Assembly: GCA_036897095.1 (NCBI GenBank)
Contig: JAYMSP010000399.1
Location: forward strand, 1-53,890
Length of the DNA stretch: 53,890 nucleotides
DNA from: Plantago elongata
Lineage: Eukaryota; Streptophyta; Magnoliopsida; Lamiales; Plantaginaceae
Reading direction: 5' to 3'
Shown here: in pieces, positions 1 to 10,414 of the stretch
Layout of the letters: every line of letters begins with the position of its first letter
Position numbering within the stretch: the stretch's first letter is position 1
Translations under genes and position numbers: made by a program
The notes under the pieces: model-generated
The model's database searches: none
Told to the model about the DNA's origin: nothing
The model's input: the letters and a program-made list of their open reading frames with translations, nothing else

Positions 1-164
1 ATTAAGTAAGGGTTTCGCTAAATACCTCGATTCCGAATTGAACAAATTGAGAGAGGCGGCAGGAGGTGGTCGGTCGGACCGGATTTCATCGGTCGGCGAT
101 CGGCGGCGGCGGGGAGAAGAAACGGAAGGAAAGGGGAGAAAAAAAGAGAACAAACGGAAAGGAA

Positions 165-195
165 GGGAGAAATGGGGGTTCTGCCCATTTCTCCC
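165..195. repeat. Perfect 12-bp hairpin in CACTA subterminal region
   Basis: GGGAGAAATGGG at 165-176 is followed after a 7-base spacer by its exact complement at 184-195. It is probably part of the structured end of the CACTA element. Confidence 0.8.
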
Positions 196-211
196 GAATA
201 AAAGGATTTTC

Positions 212-239
212 TAGCGACGGATAAAGTTATCCGTCGCTA
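212..239. repeat. Perfect 13-bp hairpin built from two inverted subterminal motifs
   Basis: TAGCGACGGATAA at 212-224 and its exact complement at 227-239 are separated by two bases. Head-to-head copies of the subterminal motif are typical of CACTA ends. Confidence 0.85.
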
Positions 240-370
240 AAATCTTTTTTTTTTTAAAATAATTTTCCGGTTAATTATTCTAGTGACGGATAAGTTTATT
301 TGTCGCTAGAAATAGCGATTCGTCGCTATATAGCTATATAGCGTCGCTATTTCACAGTTTTCTTGTAGTG

Positions 371-540
371 GGTACGGATATCGGACATCGAACACAAGTA
401 TCGAACATCGAATTCGAATACCGGACTTGACATCGGACACATGTACCATGCATCGGACACGAAGAACGGGCATTGAATACGTATACCGGGCATTGAACAT
501 GAGTATCGAATATCGAATTCGGGTATCGGGTATTTTTTAA
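371..540. repeat. Degenerate short tandem repeat (ATCGAACAT / ATCGGACAC type)
   Basis: About 12 imperfect units of roughly 14 bases, alternating forms such as TATCGAACATCGAATTCG and CATCGGACAC, follow directly after the CACTA end. Short open frames here in several registers are by-products of the repeat. No gene is supported. Confidence 0.6.
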
Positions 541-1640
541 TATAAATGATTACATATTTAAGATATTTATAAGAGCGTTTAAAACTTAAAATTAGTAACA
601 TTGTATTTTTAGAATTGTTTTACAATTTATTAAGATTCGAATAAAATTGTTAGTAATTTTTATACATATTAAAATAATAATTTAAAAATAGTTAAGAGTG
701 ATTTCTATTTATAGATCTCGAAAGTATAAAATTGTTAGTGATTTTATTTATTTTTTACATTTTTATTTTTTAAGTTCTAAACATTTTAATATGGATAAAA
801 TTAAAATTTTAAAAAGAAATTGATAGATGGAAACATGACATGTGGTAATAAGAAGAAGACTTGAAAGTGTTTATTGTACTTTAAGGAAAAAATTGTACAT
901 CATACATTGAAATTAAAATTATAGTAATTTGATGAAATAAATTTTACTAAAAAAATGTAATCCGGTGTAGCTCTCCACTTCCACCACAACCAAGTGTTAA
1001 TCTAAATTTTCTCGGGACCTCTTTAGTAATCCAACACCCCGCCCAAAAGTCACTCCATTCCATATTTTCTATCTATAATATTTATGTTGGTTTGTGTTCT
1101 AATATTTGTACCATCCCATATTCCCTTCTACTTAGCTAATCTTTGGATGCCAGTATGCCACAATGGAACATTGCTAATTCGTCTTGGGTTTTGTTGCGAG
1201 TTCGGTATTCCACGTTATTGAAGTTAATTACAACCTCTCACTCTCGATCGACCACTTAAGTGTTTCGAACATGCTAGACGATAAGGTGGTCAAATTTATT
1301 ATCCATTTTATAAGAAGCTTGAATTGGGGTATGGCTCCGAGTTTCACCTCCAAGTTTTAGGCAGTGTCTAGTTATCCCTCTTGGAGGCCTTGTCTAGTTA
1401 TTATTCAGTTGTACCTCAAATGTTGTGTTTATATGAGAGAGAGAGAGAGATGTAGATTCAAAATGTGTAGTGTATTTTAAAGATAACCCAATGGAATTCC
1501 TTCATGCAATATGCAAAGTTTGGAATCTACATTTAAGACCCAAGCACAAATAAAACCCATAGCTATTCAACAAGTATGAACAACTACAGCAATTGTAGCA
1601 AATTGTTTCTTAAGTTTAAGCAGACTCTTGAATAAATAGC
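541..1640. other. AT-rich gene-free stretch
   Basis: No coding region is supported. It contains a (GA)8 run at 1435-1450. Around 700-770 is a short stretch (tatagatctcgaaa followed by an A/T-rich run) that resembles sequence inside the PIF/Harbinger element and the Tourist-like MITE further right, so an old relative of these may lie here. The part nearest 1640 should hold the 3' UTR of the minus-strand acyl carrier protein gene. Confidence 0.5.
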
Positions 1641-1643
1641 AAA

Positions 1644-2240
1644 TTAAGAGGTCTCTGAAACATTTGAGCTCACCCCAGCAATGAATTTAGCAACATCAGC
1701 ACAGCATTTAAGCTTATCTGCTTCTGCATCAGGTATTTCAATCGAGAATTCTCCTTCAAATGCCATCACGAGTTCAACTCGGTCTAAGCTGTCAAGGCTC
1801 AAGTCCTTCTCGAAGTCGGCTGTTTCTGTAACCTGTTATAAATGACACATTGACATTAGTAATGAGTAGATTAGTTCTATCCAAGGTAGGATTCTGAGCA
1901 ATGACAAGACAGTGGTTCAAAGAAATATATACCACCAAAGAATGTGAAACCATTCAGACATTTTTTATTCATACATGTTGATGACACAATGAAAATAAAC
2001 GGTGAGAAGAAAAAAGAGTGGCTTAATAGTCAATACCATTGCAGCTTCTATCTTGTCAAATTTCTTAACCAGACTGACCACTCGATCCATGACCTCATCC
2101 TGGTTGATACTTGAAGTGGTGCTACATGAACGCAGTAGTTGTATAAGTCTATACTTTCCATTGGGATCTTCTTGATAACGACCTTTCATGGACACCGGAA
2201 CTCTGACATGGCCCAGAATAGCTCTCCTGAAACTTTGCAT
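1644..2240 (-). CDS. MTACP3: Mitochondrial acyl carrier protein (mtACP3-like)
   Basis: Two coding exons, 2240-2037 and 1832-1644, are joined across a GT-AG intron with phase intact and give 130 residues. The N-terminus ([17 protein letters not shown]) is basic, hydroxylated and free of acids, as expected for a mitochondrial presequence. The C-terminal half is a complete ACP fold with the motif DLSLDSLD; Ser83 is the 4'-phosphopantetheine attachment site. The KCCADVA segment near the end resembles the plant mtACP3 branch more than mtACP1 or mtACP2. In plant mitochondria these proteins carry acyl chains for lipoate synthesis and associate with complex I. The start was taken at ATG 2240: an upstream in-frame GTG lies across the splice acceptor at 2254/2255. 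The 5' UTR appears to be split, with an upstream non-coding exon near 3014. The family is secure; the paralogue number is from remembered sequence only. Confidence 0.92.
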
Positions 2241-3013
2241 ATTCTCAAATCTCACTGTTGAAAACTAGGGTACTACACCAGACAAAGTATTTCTCAGAAC
2301 AACAACCAACTGCATTTCATTTTTGATCTAACACAAAAAAGAAACCAATAGATGGAGAACACAAATAGTGACCAAGGGGAAAAACACATAATGAACGTGC
2401 TATCTGCTATAAAAGGAACAAATTTCTTGAATGCTGGTCTACATAAGTTAAGATATAGATCCAATTCCCAACCTTATCTTGTAATACATTCCTACAGAAC
2501 GTATAAACTAGCTACAGAGTGTTATTCCTTTCAAACGGCAGAACGGCTAGACAAACCGAAACTCCACACTAGACGATTATTTGGTTTAGATGCATGTTGC
2601 ACACAGAATCAAGACAAGTGATCCATTTAAAGCATTTCCAAAGCTCTGAAAGAAATTCACTTACCAAGCATAACACTAGTCACTAACTCACTACTAACAC
2701 TGGCTACTACTAGTGCAACTGTAGTGAATCATCTATCCCAACTCACTCAAATGGAGCAAGACTACAACAGAACATCAAGATTAACAAACGGTACGTTTAA
2801 AACTTCCTGCAACTTAGATTAATTCATCCAAACGTAGAGATTACGAGAATCCTAAGAAACCAATAGAAATTCTACCATTTGTCTGTGAGAATAATGAGAA
2901 GAAACGAACGACAATACCATTCTGATTAATAATGCAACAATAGGCGAAGGACTGGAAGCAAACATAATCAAAACATGCCATGTAAACGAAGTAGATTGGC
3001 CATGAGTAATTAC

Positions 3014-3052
3014 CTGGTGTGATGCCGATTAACTGTTTGCTTGTTTGCCTCA
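3014..3052 (-). other. Candidate 5' UTR exon of the acyl carrier protein gene
   Basis: On the minus strand this segment ends at a consensus donor (CCAG/GTAATTAC) and could splice to the acceptor CAACAG at 2260-2255, just upstream of the ACP start codon. A possible acceptor (TTTCAG) also precedes it at about 3053, so it may be an internal exon, or the end of a longer first exon reaching about 3100. It has no coding content. The intron of about 750 bases shows nothing else. Confidence 0.45.
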
Positions 3053-3126
3053 CTGAAACAAGAGCAATGGTTAGAAAATTAGAATGAAGGTGTAGCAACT
3101 AGCTTGTGTATTTGGGCATCTTCACA

Positions 3127-3236
3127 AATTCAAATGGGCCTCCGAAACGATTTATGTACTTCAGCCCATGAAGGGGAACATGGTAGTAAGATTACAATCC
3201 ATTTAATTCAAATGGGCCTCCGAAACGATTTATGTA
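3127..3236. repeat. 32-bp perfect direct repeat, 78 bases apart
   Basis: The sequence starting AATTCAAATGGGCCTCCG occurs at 3127-3158 and again at 3205-3236 without a mismatch. It lies just upstream of the acyl carrier protein gene. It contains TGGGCC, the core of the plant site II / TCP-type element often found before genes for mitochondrial proteins, so a regulatory role is possible but unproven. Confidence 0.75.
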
Positions 3237-3694
3237 TTTTATTTAATTTCAATAGTAATTAGTGCGTACTAATGTTATTGTTTAAGCTCAATGGTGCATA
3301 TTGCTTCCATATTTAGGCACACATTAGAACCTGAAAGGCTGAACTATGTTGAACCAATGATATATCACATCGGAACAGGAAGAGAGCTACTCATGTCTCA
3401 TATATTCGGTCTAAAAATTCATCCCTTAATTTATAATTGAATAAAATGTTATAAATAATAATAGAGTCCATCCAATCCAAATCCCCAAAGGGTGGTCAAT
3501 TGGTTGGAACAAGATGACACGAGAATTTTGTACAATTTAAACAAACGTGAGGCAAATGTGTAACGCCTTAAATAGGAGAGAGATCTAGAATCGACATACT
3601 AATACATTTAAACTTCGAAAGTTATTATTCACCCATTACAATAACAAACACATGAGGAGTTGTACCTGAACATAAATTCGAAGTCATTAGATAA

Positions 3695-4359
3695 TAGGGG
3701 TGTGCAAATAAGCCGTCCGCATTTTACGTGCATCCGCTGAATAATTTCTTTATAGAAAATTACACGGATTATCTCTTTTATAACATGTCGATGGTGAATG
3801 GGTGGTGGGTTGATTAGGTGTCACCCGCACCCCACTCGCTACCCGTTACCCGTCATGAACTGAAAAACACATACTCCACGACTTCTTTAATTCAAAAGGT
3901 GCTAGGCAATGTTCAATCATGTACTTTCTGAAATAAATATAACAAATTGATGATGGGTTTATTCCAATGGTTTGTAATCTTTCTGAAGTGTATATAATTT
4001 AATATAGTTTGGCTAGTCTGATTTGTGTGATTTTGTTTCTATCATCTATTGTGGTGGAACATTTCTTATAATTTTATAAATTTTATTCAAGTTCTAATAT
4101 AGTAGTAGTAACTTTTAAAATAATATTTTACTTCAATCCAAAATATTTTATTAATTTAATAGATTATAATGCTATATTTTAGTTAATACATTAATTCAGT
4201 AGCCATTCGTCCGTCATCCGCTCGTCATTATTATTACCCGAATCATTGTGGTTGAAAATTATTTCACTCGTCATGAATCGGACAAATAATCATTCATTAT
4301 AGGTGGATTAATTTAATTTTTTATTAAAATTCATCATTACACGTCCGCACTTATTCCTA
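3695..4359. mobile_element. Non-autonomous hAT-like element (MITE)
   Basis: The left end reads TAGGGGTGTGCAAATAAG, a start typical of plant hAT elements, and the right end on the other strand reads TAGGAATAAGTGCGGACG. The flanks are an 8-bp duplication with one mismatch, ttagataa (3687-3694) and ttaaataa (4360-4367), the length expected for hAT. CGTCCGC/CATCCGC motifs recur near both ends. The interior is AT-rich and has no ORF. Confidence 0.7.
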
Positions 4360-4700
4360 TTAAATAAGTCACTTAAACCAAATTGGAAATAATACGAATT
4401 GTTTCTTAAATTTAGTGAAATTGGAAAAAATATGTAAACAAAAGCTATAACTATCATCTAGAAGTGCAATTTAACAAATCCTGGGGCCCGCGAAAATAAG
4501 AAGTGGTGCCTGATATGAAGTGTATGATGTGACCATCCGCACGCATTTAAAACGGGCCCATATGTCCATATTGCACTTCCTTTTACTTCTATTTACTAAT
4601 CGGGCCCTCTTCTTCTGTTCTTTTACCCTAACGCCCCTTATAGTTAGCCATACCAAAATTTCATTGTCACTATTAATCTACCGTGCCAATGAACTAACTA

Positions 4701-4805
4701 AGACCTTGTTCTTTTCAACTGAACTGAACAAAATTGAAATATAGTATAAAAATGTCTAAGCAGAACTAAGTAGAACTGAATTGAATGAATTTTCAGTTCA
4801 AGATA
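4701..4805. mobile_element. Fragment of a short AACTGAACTG-rich repeat
   Basis: The stretch starts ACCTTGTTCTTTTCAACTGA and contains repeated AGAACTGAA/AACTGAAC words. The same terminal sequence, in the other orientation, ends the repeat at 35222-35403, and shorter pieces occur at 34299-34455 and inside the first intron of the oligopeptide transporter gene near 14200-14260. It is probably a truncated copy of a moderately repeated MITE. Confidence 0.5.
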
Positions 4806-5960
4806 AGAAAATCAGTTGACTGAATATTGTGCATATCGAGATGTTGGTGTAAGTTTTTATTTTTTTTAGCTAAGTAGTAATTATCGTTATTAGTATGTTC
4901 CTAAACGTTTCTAGTTTCCTTAAAACTTTTATAACTTTAATTTTATATTGTATGATAGGCAAATGTCACATTTTCAATTTCAACAAATTACGCACCTATA
5001 TGCACTAACAAATGTACCTTAAAAATTAATTTGATCATAACAACTATATTTACTTTATAATGTAATTTTCATGATCAAAATTAAATGTATAAACTTTCAA
5101 CTTGTTATTGGATTAATAATGATTTTACATTATAATAAAATTATAAATTACAGTATAATTTTGAATAAGATTAAAGTAAATAAAATATTATAACAAAAAT
5201 TATAGTTATGATAAAGAATAAAATAGGAAAAAAGAGTTGCATTTCCTTTTTGAATACTAATAGAGCAAGTTGATGATTTTTGACCTAAATGGAATTGTTG
5301 AAGGACCATTTCCTTTCCTTGATGAACCAATGAACCACTTTGGCAACAACTGTCCGTAAAACCCTGCAAGTACCCCCACAAAGAAAATGCAATTTCCCTT
5401 TTGTTGTTAAAAAGTTATAGAATATTAAAACAGGTCTACCACCCAACCCATACCCTTAATCATTCATCATCACTATCATTTTTAAGTTTTAACCCAAGGC
5501 CAAGCCATGATAAAGTTTACATTACCCAACAATCATCATCATCATTATTCATCACATTCACATAGTTCCAAACTTGCAGGATTACTATTTCTACCTTGAA
5601 CACCATCACTAAAAACTAACTCAATTTTTATCATCTCATTTTTTACCTTTTACCATAATCGATCAAACAACTTTCGTGCTTTCTCTCATTTCCTTTTCTT
5701 TTATCATCATTCTTCATTTTCTTTAATCTTTACCATCATCATCAATTCATCACCATCATCACAATCTACAAAACAAAAACAATTCAAGAAATCCAACAAC
5801 CCCTTTTTCACAAATCAAACAGCTTTTTCCCATTTCTTTCTTTCTGTTCCCCTTTAGTATGTAATTGCATACTTATATACTACTATTAATGAGGAGGAAT
5901 CTGTAGATATAGATTCTTCTGTGGCAACAAACCACTCTCTTTCTCTTGCTTTCAATCCAA
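4806..5960. other. Promoter and leader region of the SnRK1 beta gene
   Basis: No coding region is supported to about 5460. From 5460 to 5800 the plus strand is rich in ATC/TCA triplets and pyrimidines (runs such as ATCATCATCATCATTATTC), the composition of a long transcribed 5' UTR. I cannot place the transcription start. A minus-strand open frame at 5148-5381 shows no family resemblance and I do not regard it as a gene. Confidence 0.4.
5889..5906 (+). other. Short upstream ORF before the SnRK1 beta start
   Basis: ATG AGG AGG AAT CTG TAG encodes five residues and stops 54 bases before the main ATG at 5961. If it is in the mRNA it could modestly reduce translation. Whether the transcript includes it cannot be seen from sequence. 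Confidence 0.35.
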
Positions 5961-8900
5961 ATGGGTAACGCTAATGGTAGAGAAGAAGGTGGTAGCGACA
6001 CCCAGTCGGAGGTTGAGGACGGTGCCGGCGGTGCGCCGGTTACCATGGCTGATCACGGCGGAGGAGAGTACATGGGCCAATCGCCGCCCCCAAGTCCTAG
6101 GGCTACCCAATCTCCACTCATGTTTAGACCTCAGGTGATTTTTGTTGGCCAAAGATTTGGTTTTTATTCGATTTCATTCAGCTCTTGTGGTTTCTGTTTA
6201 CTCGGGATTTTGTGCTGGATTGAATTAGACTGTTTTATTGCCTTTTTTGAGACTGTAGTTTGGCGAATAAATGCTAGATCTAAGAGTTTGATGGTTGGAT
6301 TTATGCTTTAAATGGATTTATGATTATCAAATTTGTGAATTATGGTTGACCCTTTTGATTTGGATTCTTTTTATACTTTTGGGCGGCCAGTATATGTATG
6401 TTTTTAAGCAGATTGCCGGCCAATTGAATGTAGGAATCTGTGCTGGTTGTGTTGAGTTGAAACCGATATAATTTGTTAGAATTGTGATGGGGATTTGTAG
6501 GCGAGTAGTTTCATATAACTTTTCCTGGAAACCTTGTAACTGCTGTGTCGTCTTGGAAGCATTTGTTTGGTTACGTTTGGTCACATTGTCCTGGCGTGGA
6601 ACTTTACTTTCTATATGAATACCACGCAACTGCTGTGTAGTCCTGGAAAGAATTGTTTGGTTACATTTGGTTCTGTTGCCTTGGTGTGCAACTTTAATTC
6701 TGTATGAATGTCTTTGTTTAATTGTTTGCATTTGTCGTTAATCGGATAACTCACCAACCAATGGTAGTAGAGCTTGATGATATGCATGATGCTGGTATTT
6801 GTGTAGAGTGAAAGTGGAAAAACATTGCATTAATGGAATGAAATTCCTATATTTGCAGATGCCGGTGGTGCCCCTGCAGAGACCTGATGAGTTGCACATT
6901 CCCAGCCCTTCATGGATGCAGACAAACTCGGGGTATGAAGAGTCGTGCAATGAACAAGGTATTCCAACTATGATAACATGGAGCTATGGTGGCAGGGAAG
7001 TTGCTGTGGAGGGCTCATGGGATGACTGGAAATCTAGGTAGCTGTTGTGTGATTTAATTTTTTTTCCTTCTGTAAGATTTTAATATTCGAAGCCCATTCA
7101 TAATTTCGAGGATGTTTGACAGAAAACCCTTGCAGCGATCAGGAAAAGATTTTACCATCATGAAAGTTCTTCCTTCTGGGGTTTATCAATACAGGTTTGT
7201 TGTAGATGGACAGTGGAGGTACTCACCCGATCTCCCATGGGACCAGGATGAATCGGGAAATGCTTATAACATTTTGGACTTGCAGGTACCATTTGCCTGG
7301 ATGCAGTTTCTATTTGCCATGTTTTATTATTCCCAGAAGCTTGATACCATACATTTATTCTTTTGATGAAATTTTATATATTCTAGGTCATGTGTTCATC
7401 TCTAGTAGTGTATGACAGACAATGGTAGTGATATAGTATTTCACAATATGCTGAACTTTGCCTAGACAATTCCATGGCTACTTCCCATTATATTTGGCAT
7501 ATGTATTTGCTGCACTATGAAGACAGAAATACAATGAAATGCAGTGTTAACCTTTTTGTGACGATTCCAATTGCACCAAAGTTACTTTCTGAAGCAAAAC
7601 GTTCAGGAGAACTAGTCAGTCAATAGATTGTCTCTGTTTCTAGTTTTGTCGACCTTTGGTATCTTCATCTGCCTTAATTGTTAAATTAATTGAGGCTGAA
7701 GGTTTTTGCAAAGCATGAATTGCATTAAGATGTAACGGGCTGTTGCTCTTGAATACGAGTTTTTTCATCGTGGTCCTGCATTTGGCATCTGGTTAGGACT
7801 GGTCCAGTTATTGACAAGACCTAGACATTAACTGTAGGCAATGGCTGGTCCATGGGATTGCTTTTAGTTAGATAGTAACTTAATTGAGTTTTCATAAACA
7901 TACATGGTAACATGGTATTGTCTCCACTCTCTTGTCCCACAAGTGGTGTCTTCATTTCGAAATGCTATTCCCTGTTTCTAGTCTCGCAAAGTAAATTTCG
8001 TTTATTTATTTTTTTGCCACAGTACATACTTAAAATTTGAATTGGTGCGCCCTTAGCCCTTTACGTTTTGATTGGTGTATGCATACAGCTTATGCATGTG
8101 TGATCATTCCACTACATACAAACCAACTAGAAGATCTGTAATTTGGAACTGAGTGTTCCTTGGTAATCACCATTTACCACGTTCTGTATTGTCTATATCG
8201 TTATTTTTTTCTTTCCCCTGAGTAATTTCCAGATTTTAATGCTTTCCTTGATCCGGGAATGTTGTCCTAGTGCTTTTGTCACTTGATGTGATTGAAATTC
8301 CTCATTTTAGCATGAAAGTTTGTCACTTCAACTTTTATTCCTGTAAATATTTAAAATTGATTTATATCTAACCCAGTGTATTGTTACTGACCGTCGATAT
8401 TTGGAAAACTTTGCTTTACATTGAAGGCTTGCATTTGCACATCTTGTTGGAGTGTCAACATTATCTTTGATTAGAGCTCACTCCAGATAACCATTGGTTT
8501 CTTTGAAATGATCCTGACCTTGCCTTAACATTCTCTTTTTGTTGGTGAATGCATCAAACTGGGATGATTTCCTGCGTGTCTGGGGTCTTTTTTGAACGTG
8601 CTTTACCTGAAGTTGCAAAAGTTGTTTAAAGTAGGAAAATATGGGAAAACTTTTTCTAATATCAAAATACTAGTGTATGGTTTGATAAGCAAAGGCGCTT
8701 TTCTTGATAAAGCATCCAATTTAAGATAAACTGATTAGTCTGTTACTTAGTTTACTTGAAATGTCATTGTAATCTCGCTTTATGAATAGATTGATTAGTT
8801 TATGGATGATATTTACAATGGGTTTGTCCTAGTTCTGATCTTGATGCTTTGAGTCAGACTTGACATATGATTTGTTCTGCAGGATTACGTCCCTGAAGAT

Positions 8901-9209
8901 CTTGATAGCATTTCTGGTTTTGAACCACCTCAATCCCCAGATTCCAGCTACAACAATACACAGCTTAATCAAGAGGACTTCTCAAAAGAACCACCTATTG
9001 TTCCTTCACATCTGAATCTGACATTACTAAACGCACCATCAGCTCATATGGAGATCCCACCCCCTTACTCCAGGCCCCAGCATGTGGTGCTGAACCACCT
9101 CTACATGCATAGAGATAGAAATCGTCCGTCTGTGGTGGCACTTGGATCTACCAATCGGTTCCTTTCCAAATATGTTACTGTGGTGCTTTACAAGTCTATA
9201 CAGAGGTAA
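5961..9209 (+). CDS. KINB2: SnRK1 kinase regulatory subunit beta-2 (AMPK beta / GAL83 family)
   Basis: Four exons (5961-6134, 6859-7037, 7123-7285, 8883-9209) join in frame to 280 residues, normal for the family. The start MGNANGRE is an N-myristoylation signal (Gly2). The motif [18 protein letters not shown] in exon 1 matches the KIN-beta-2 subtype. A glycogen-binding (CBM48) domain covers about residues 93-172, with conserved [10 protein letters not shown] and [10 protein letters not shown]. The C-terminal ASC domain, about 210-280, ends [11 protein letters not shown] and binds the catalytic and gamma subunits. The protein is a scaffold of the trimeric SnRK1 complex, which switches metabolism under carbon or energy shortage; myristoylation places it at membranes. 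Nothing is missing. Intron 3 is long (7286-8882) and intron 1 carries a tandem duplication. An upstream in-frame TTG was not used as the start, because only ATG 5961 puts Gly at position 2. Confidence 0.96.
6538..6717. repeat. Imperfect 90-bp tandem duplication in SnRK1 beta intron 1
   Basis: Two units with a 90-base period, both beginning AACTGCTGTGT and both containing TTGTTTGGTTAC, are roughly 80% alike. Because the period is a multiple of three, a long minus-strand open frame appears here. It repeats with the units and is not a gene. Confidence 0.7.
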
Positions 9210-10414
9210 CAATTCCATATGGAGAGAGTAGTCTTTTAATCTCTCGATGTGATTGTTGTATTCATGAAGGATACATGTCAGGCAAATTTTCGCATTTTGA
9301 CTTTGAAAAGGAAAAGGCCATTTAAGTAACTTAAGAATGATCTGTTATGAGATTCTAGTTTTTGGGTTCTAAGCAGTTGCTTTACAGTGTCCATGTTTTC
9401 GGATTTGCTCTGAGTGTAATCTACTATTATAGCATGGTAGCTTTTCTATTTGATGTAGTATCTGTAGGTAAGAAATTTAGTACTTGTTTTAGCTTAAGTC
9501 ACATCCTGTGAGTTGGATGTAGTATCAAAAACTACTACAGTTCTAATAATATCTAGAGCTCCATTATGCGAATCTGTATTTGAAATACTATTCGATTAGA
9601 AGAACTCCTCTGATGAAAAAATTCAAAGGACAGTTGCAGCTTACTGATTAAGGTGCAATATACGGATTTATTCGAGGAGAAGTTGCATTCTGTGTGTTTG
9701 CAACACTTAATGATTAAGCTGAGATCTTCTATATTTCTAATTTGTTTTTATGTAAACACTGTTCGGAGCTTCGGATGCAATTTTCTTGCAACTTCACCAA
9801 TAAAATCATCTACAAACTGATATTAAACGCACATATCATTAAGAACATAAAAACAATAGAGAAAAACTGGAAGTCGTGGTGTCACGAACCTTACAAGTCC
9901 AGTGCCATTTCATTGTGAAACCTGACAACAAATCCAGTTTGCTGCTTGCTGAAAGCACAGTTCTTGTTTCTGGTAAAGATTGTTATGCTGTGTTTGGTGT
10001 CAGGCATGTATGGCTTTTGTGGTTCTCCATTGATAAGCTCTGAAGATTTATGAGGCTTTTTTCTGTTTGAGCTTTCAATGAATTTAATTTGCTTCGAGAA
10101 AGTAAAATAAATGGAGTACTGATAAAAAGAGGAGTATGATTAATTTATATTTATGACACCAAGCAAGGTTGCTTAACTGGAAGCTTTCAAGAAACTAGGA
10201 ATTCATACCAATCACTTATGCAACAAGATTACAAGAACCTGCACTGGTTTTCCAAGGGAAAAAGAAAACTACTACTAGTCTACTAGTAGCTAGATACTCA
10301 AAAATTGCAGAGTTTGTACAGAACCACAATTACCATCTTCCTGCTCATTTGATCACATCAAATAAACATACATGACATCTACACAAAACATAAGTGAAGT
10401 CCACCCTGCAGCTT
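9210..10414. other. Intergenic region between convergent genes
   Basis: This is the 3' side of both the SnRK1 beta gene (plus) and the oligopeptide transporter gene (minus), so it should contain both 3' UTRs and poly(A) sites. I see no further gene, RNA or clear repeat. Confidence 0.5.

Larger units (their letters stand above)
1..370. mobile_element. Terminal part of a CACTA (En/Spm) DNA transposon
   Basis: The element runs out of the window to the left and ends at 370, where the reverse complement reads CACTACAAGAAAAC, the classic CACTA terminal inverted repeat. Inside it lie several subterminal copies of a TAGCGACGGAT-type motif in both orientations (about 210-345), the arrangement expected for transposase binding sites. 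Bases 60-180 are purine-rich. No coding sequence is visible in this piece. The family assignment rests on the terminus plus the subterminal repeats; the other end is not in view. Confidence 0.85.

Noticed and set aside
2352..2621. 89-codon plus-strand ORF
   Set aside because: It lies in the probable 5' UTR intron of the acyl carrier protein gene, on the opposite strand, with no recognisable domain.
5148..5381. 77-codon minus-strand ORF
   Set aside because: No domain, hydrophobic AT-driven C-terminus, and located in the SnRK1 beta promoter region.
6327..6731. 134-codon minus-strand ORF in SnRK1 beta intron 1
   Set aside because: It arises from the 90-bp tandem duplication and overlaps a well-supported intron.
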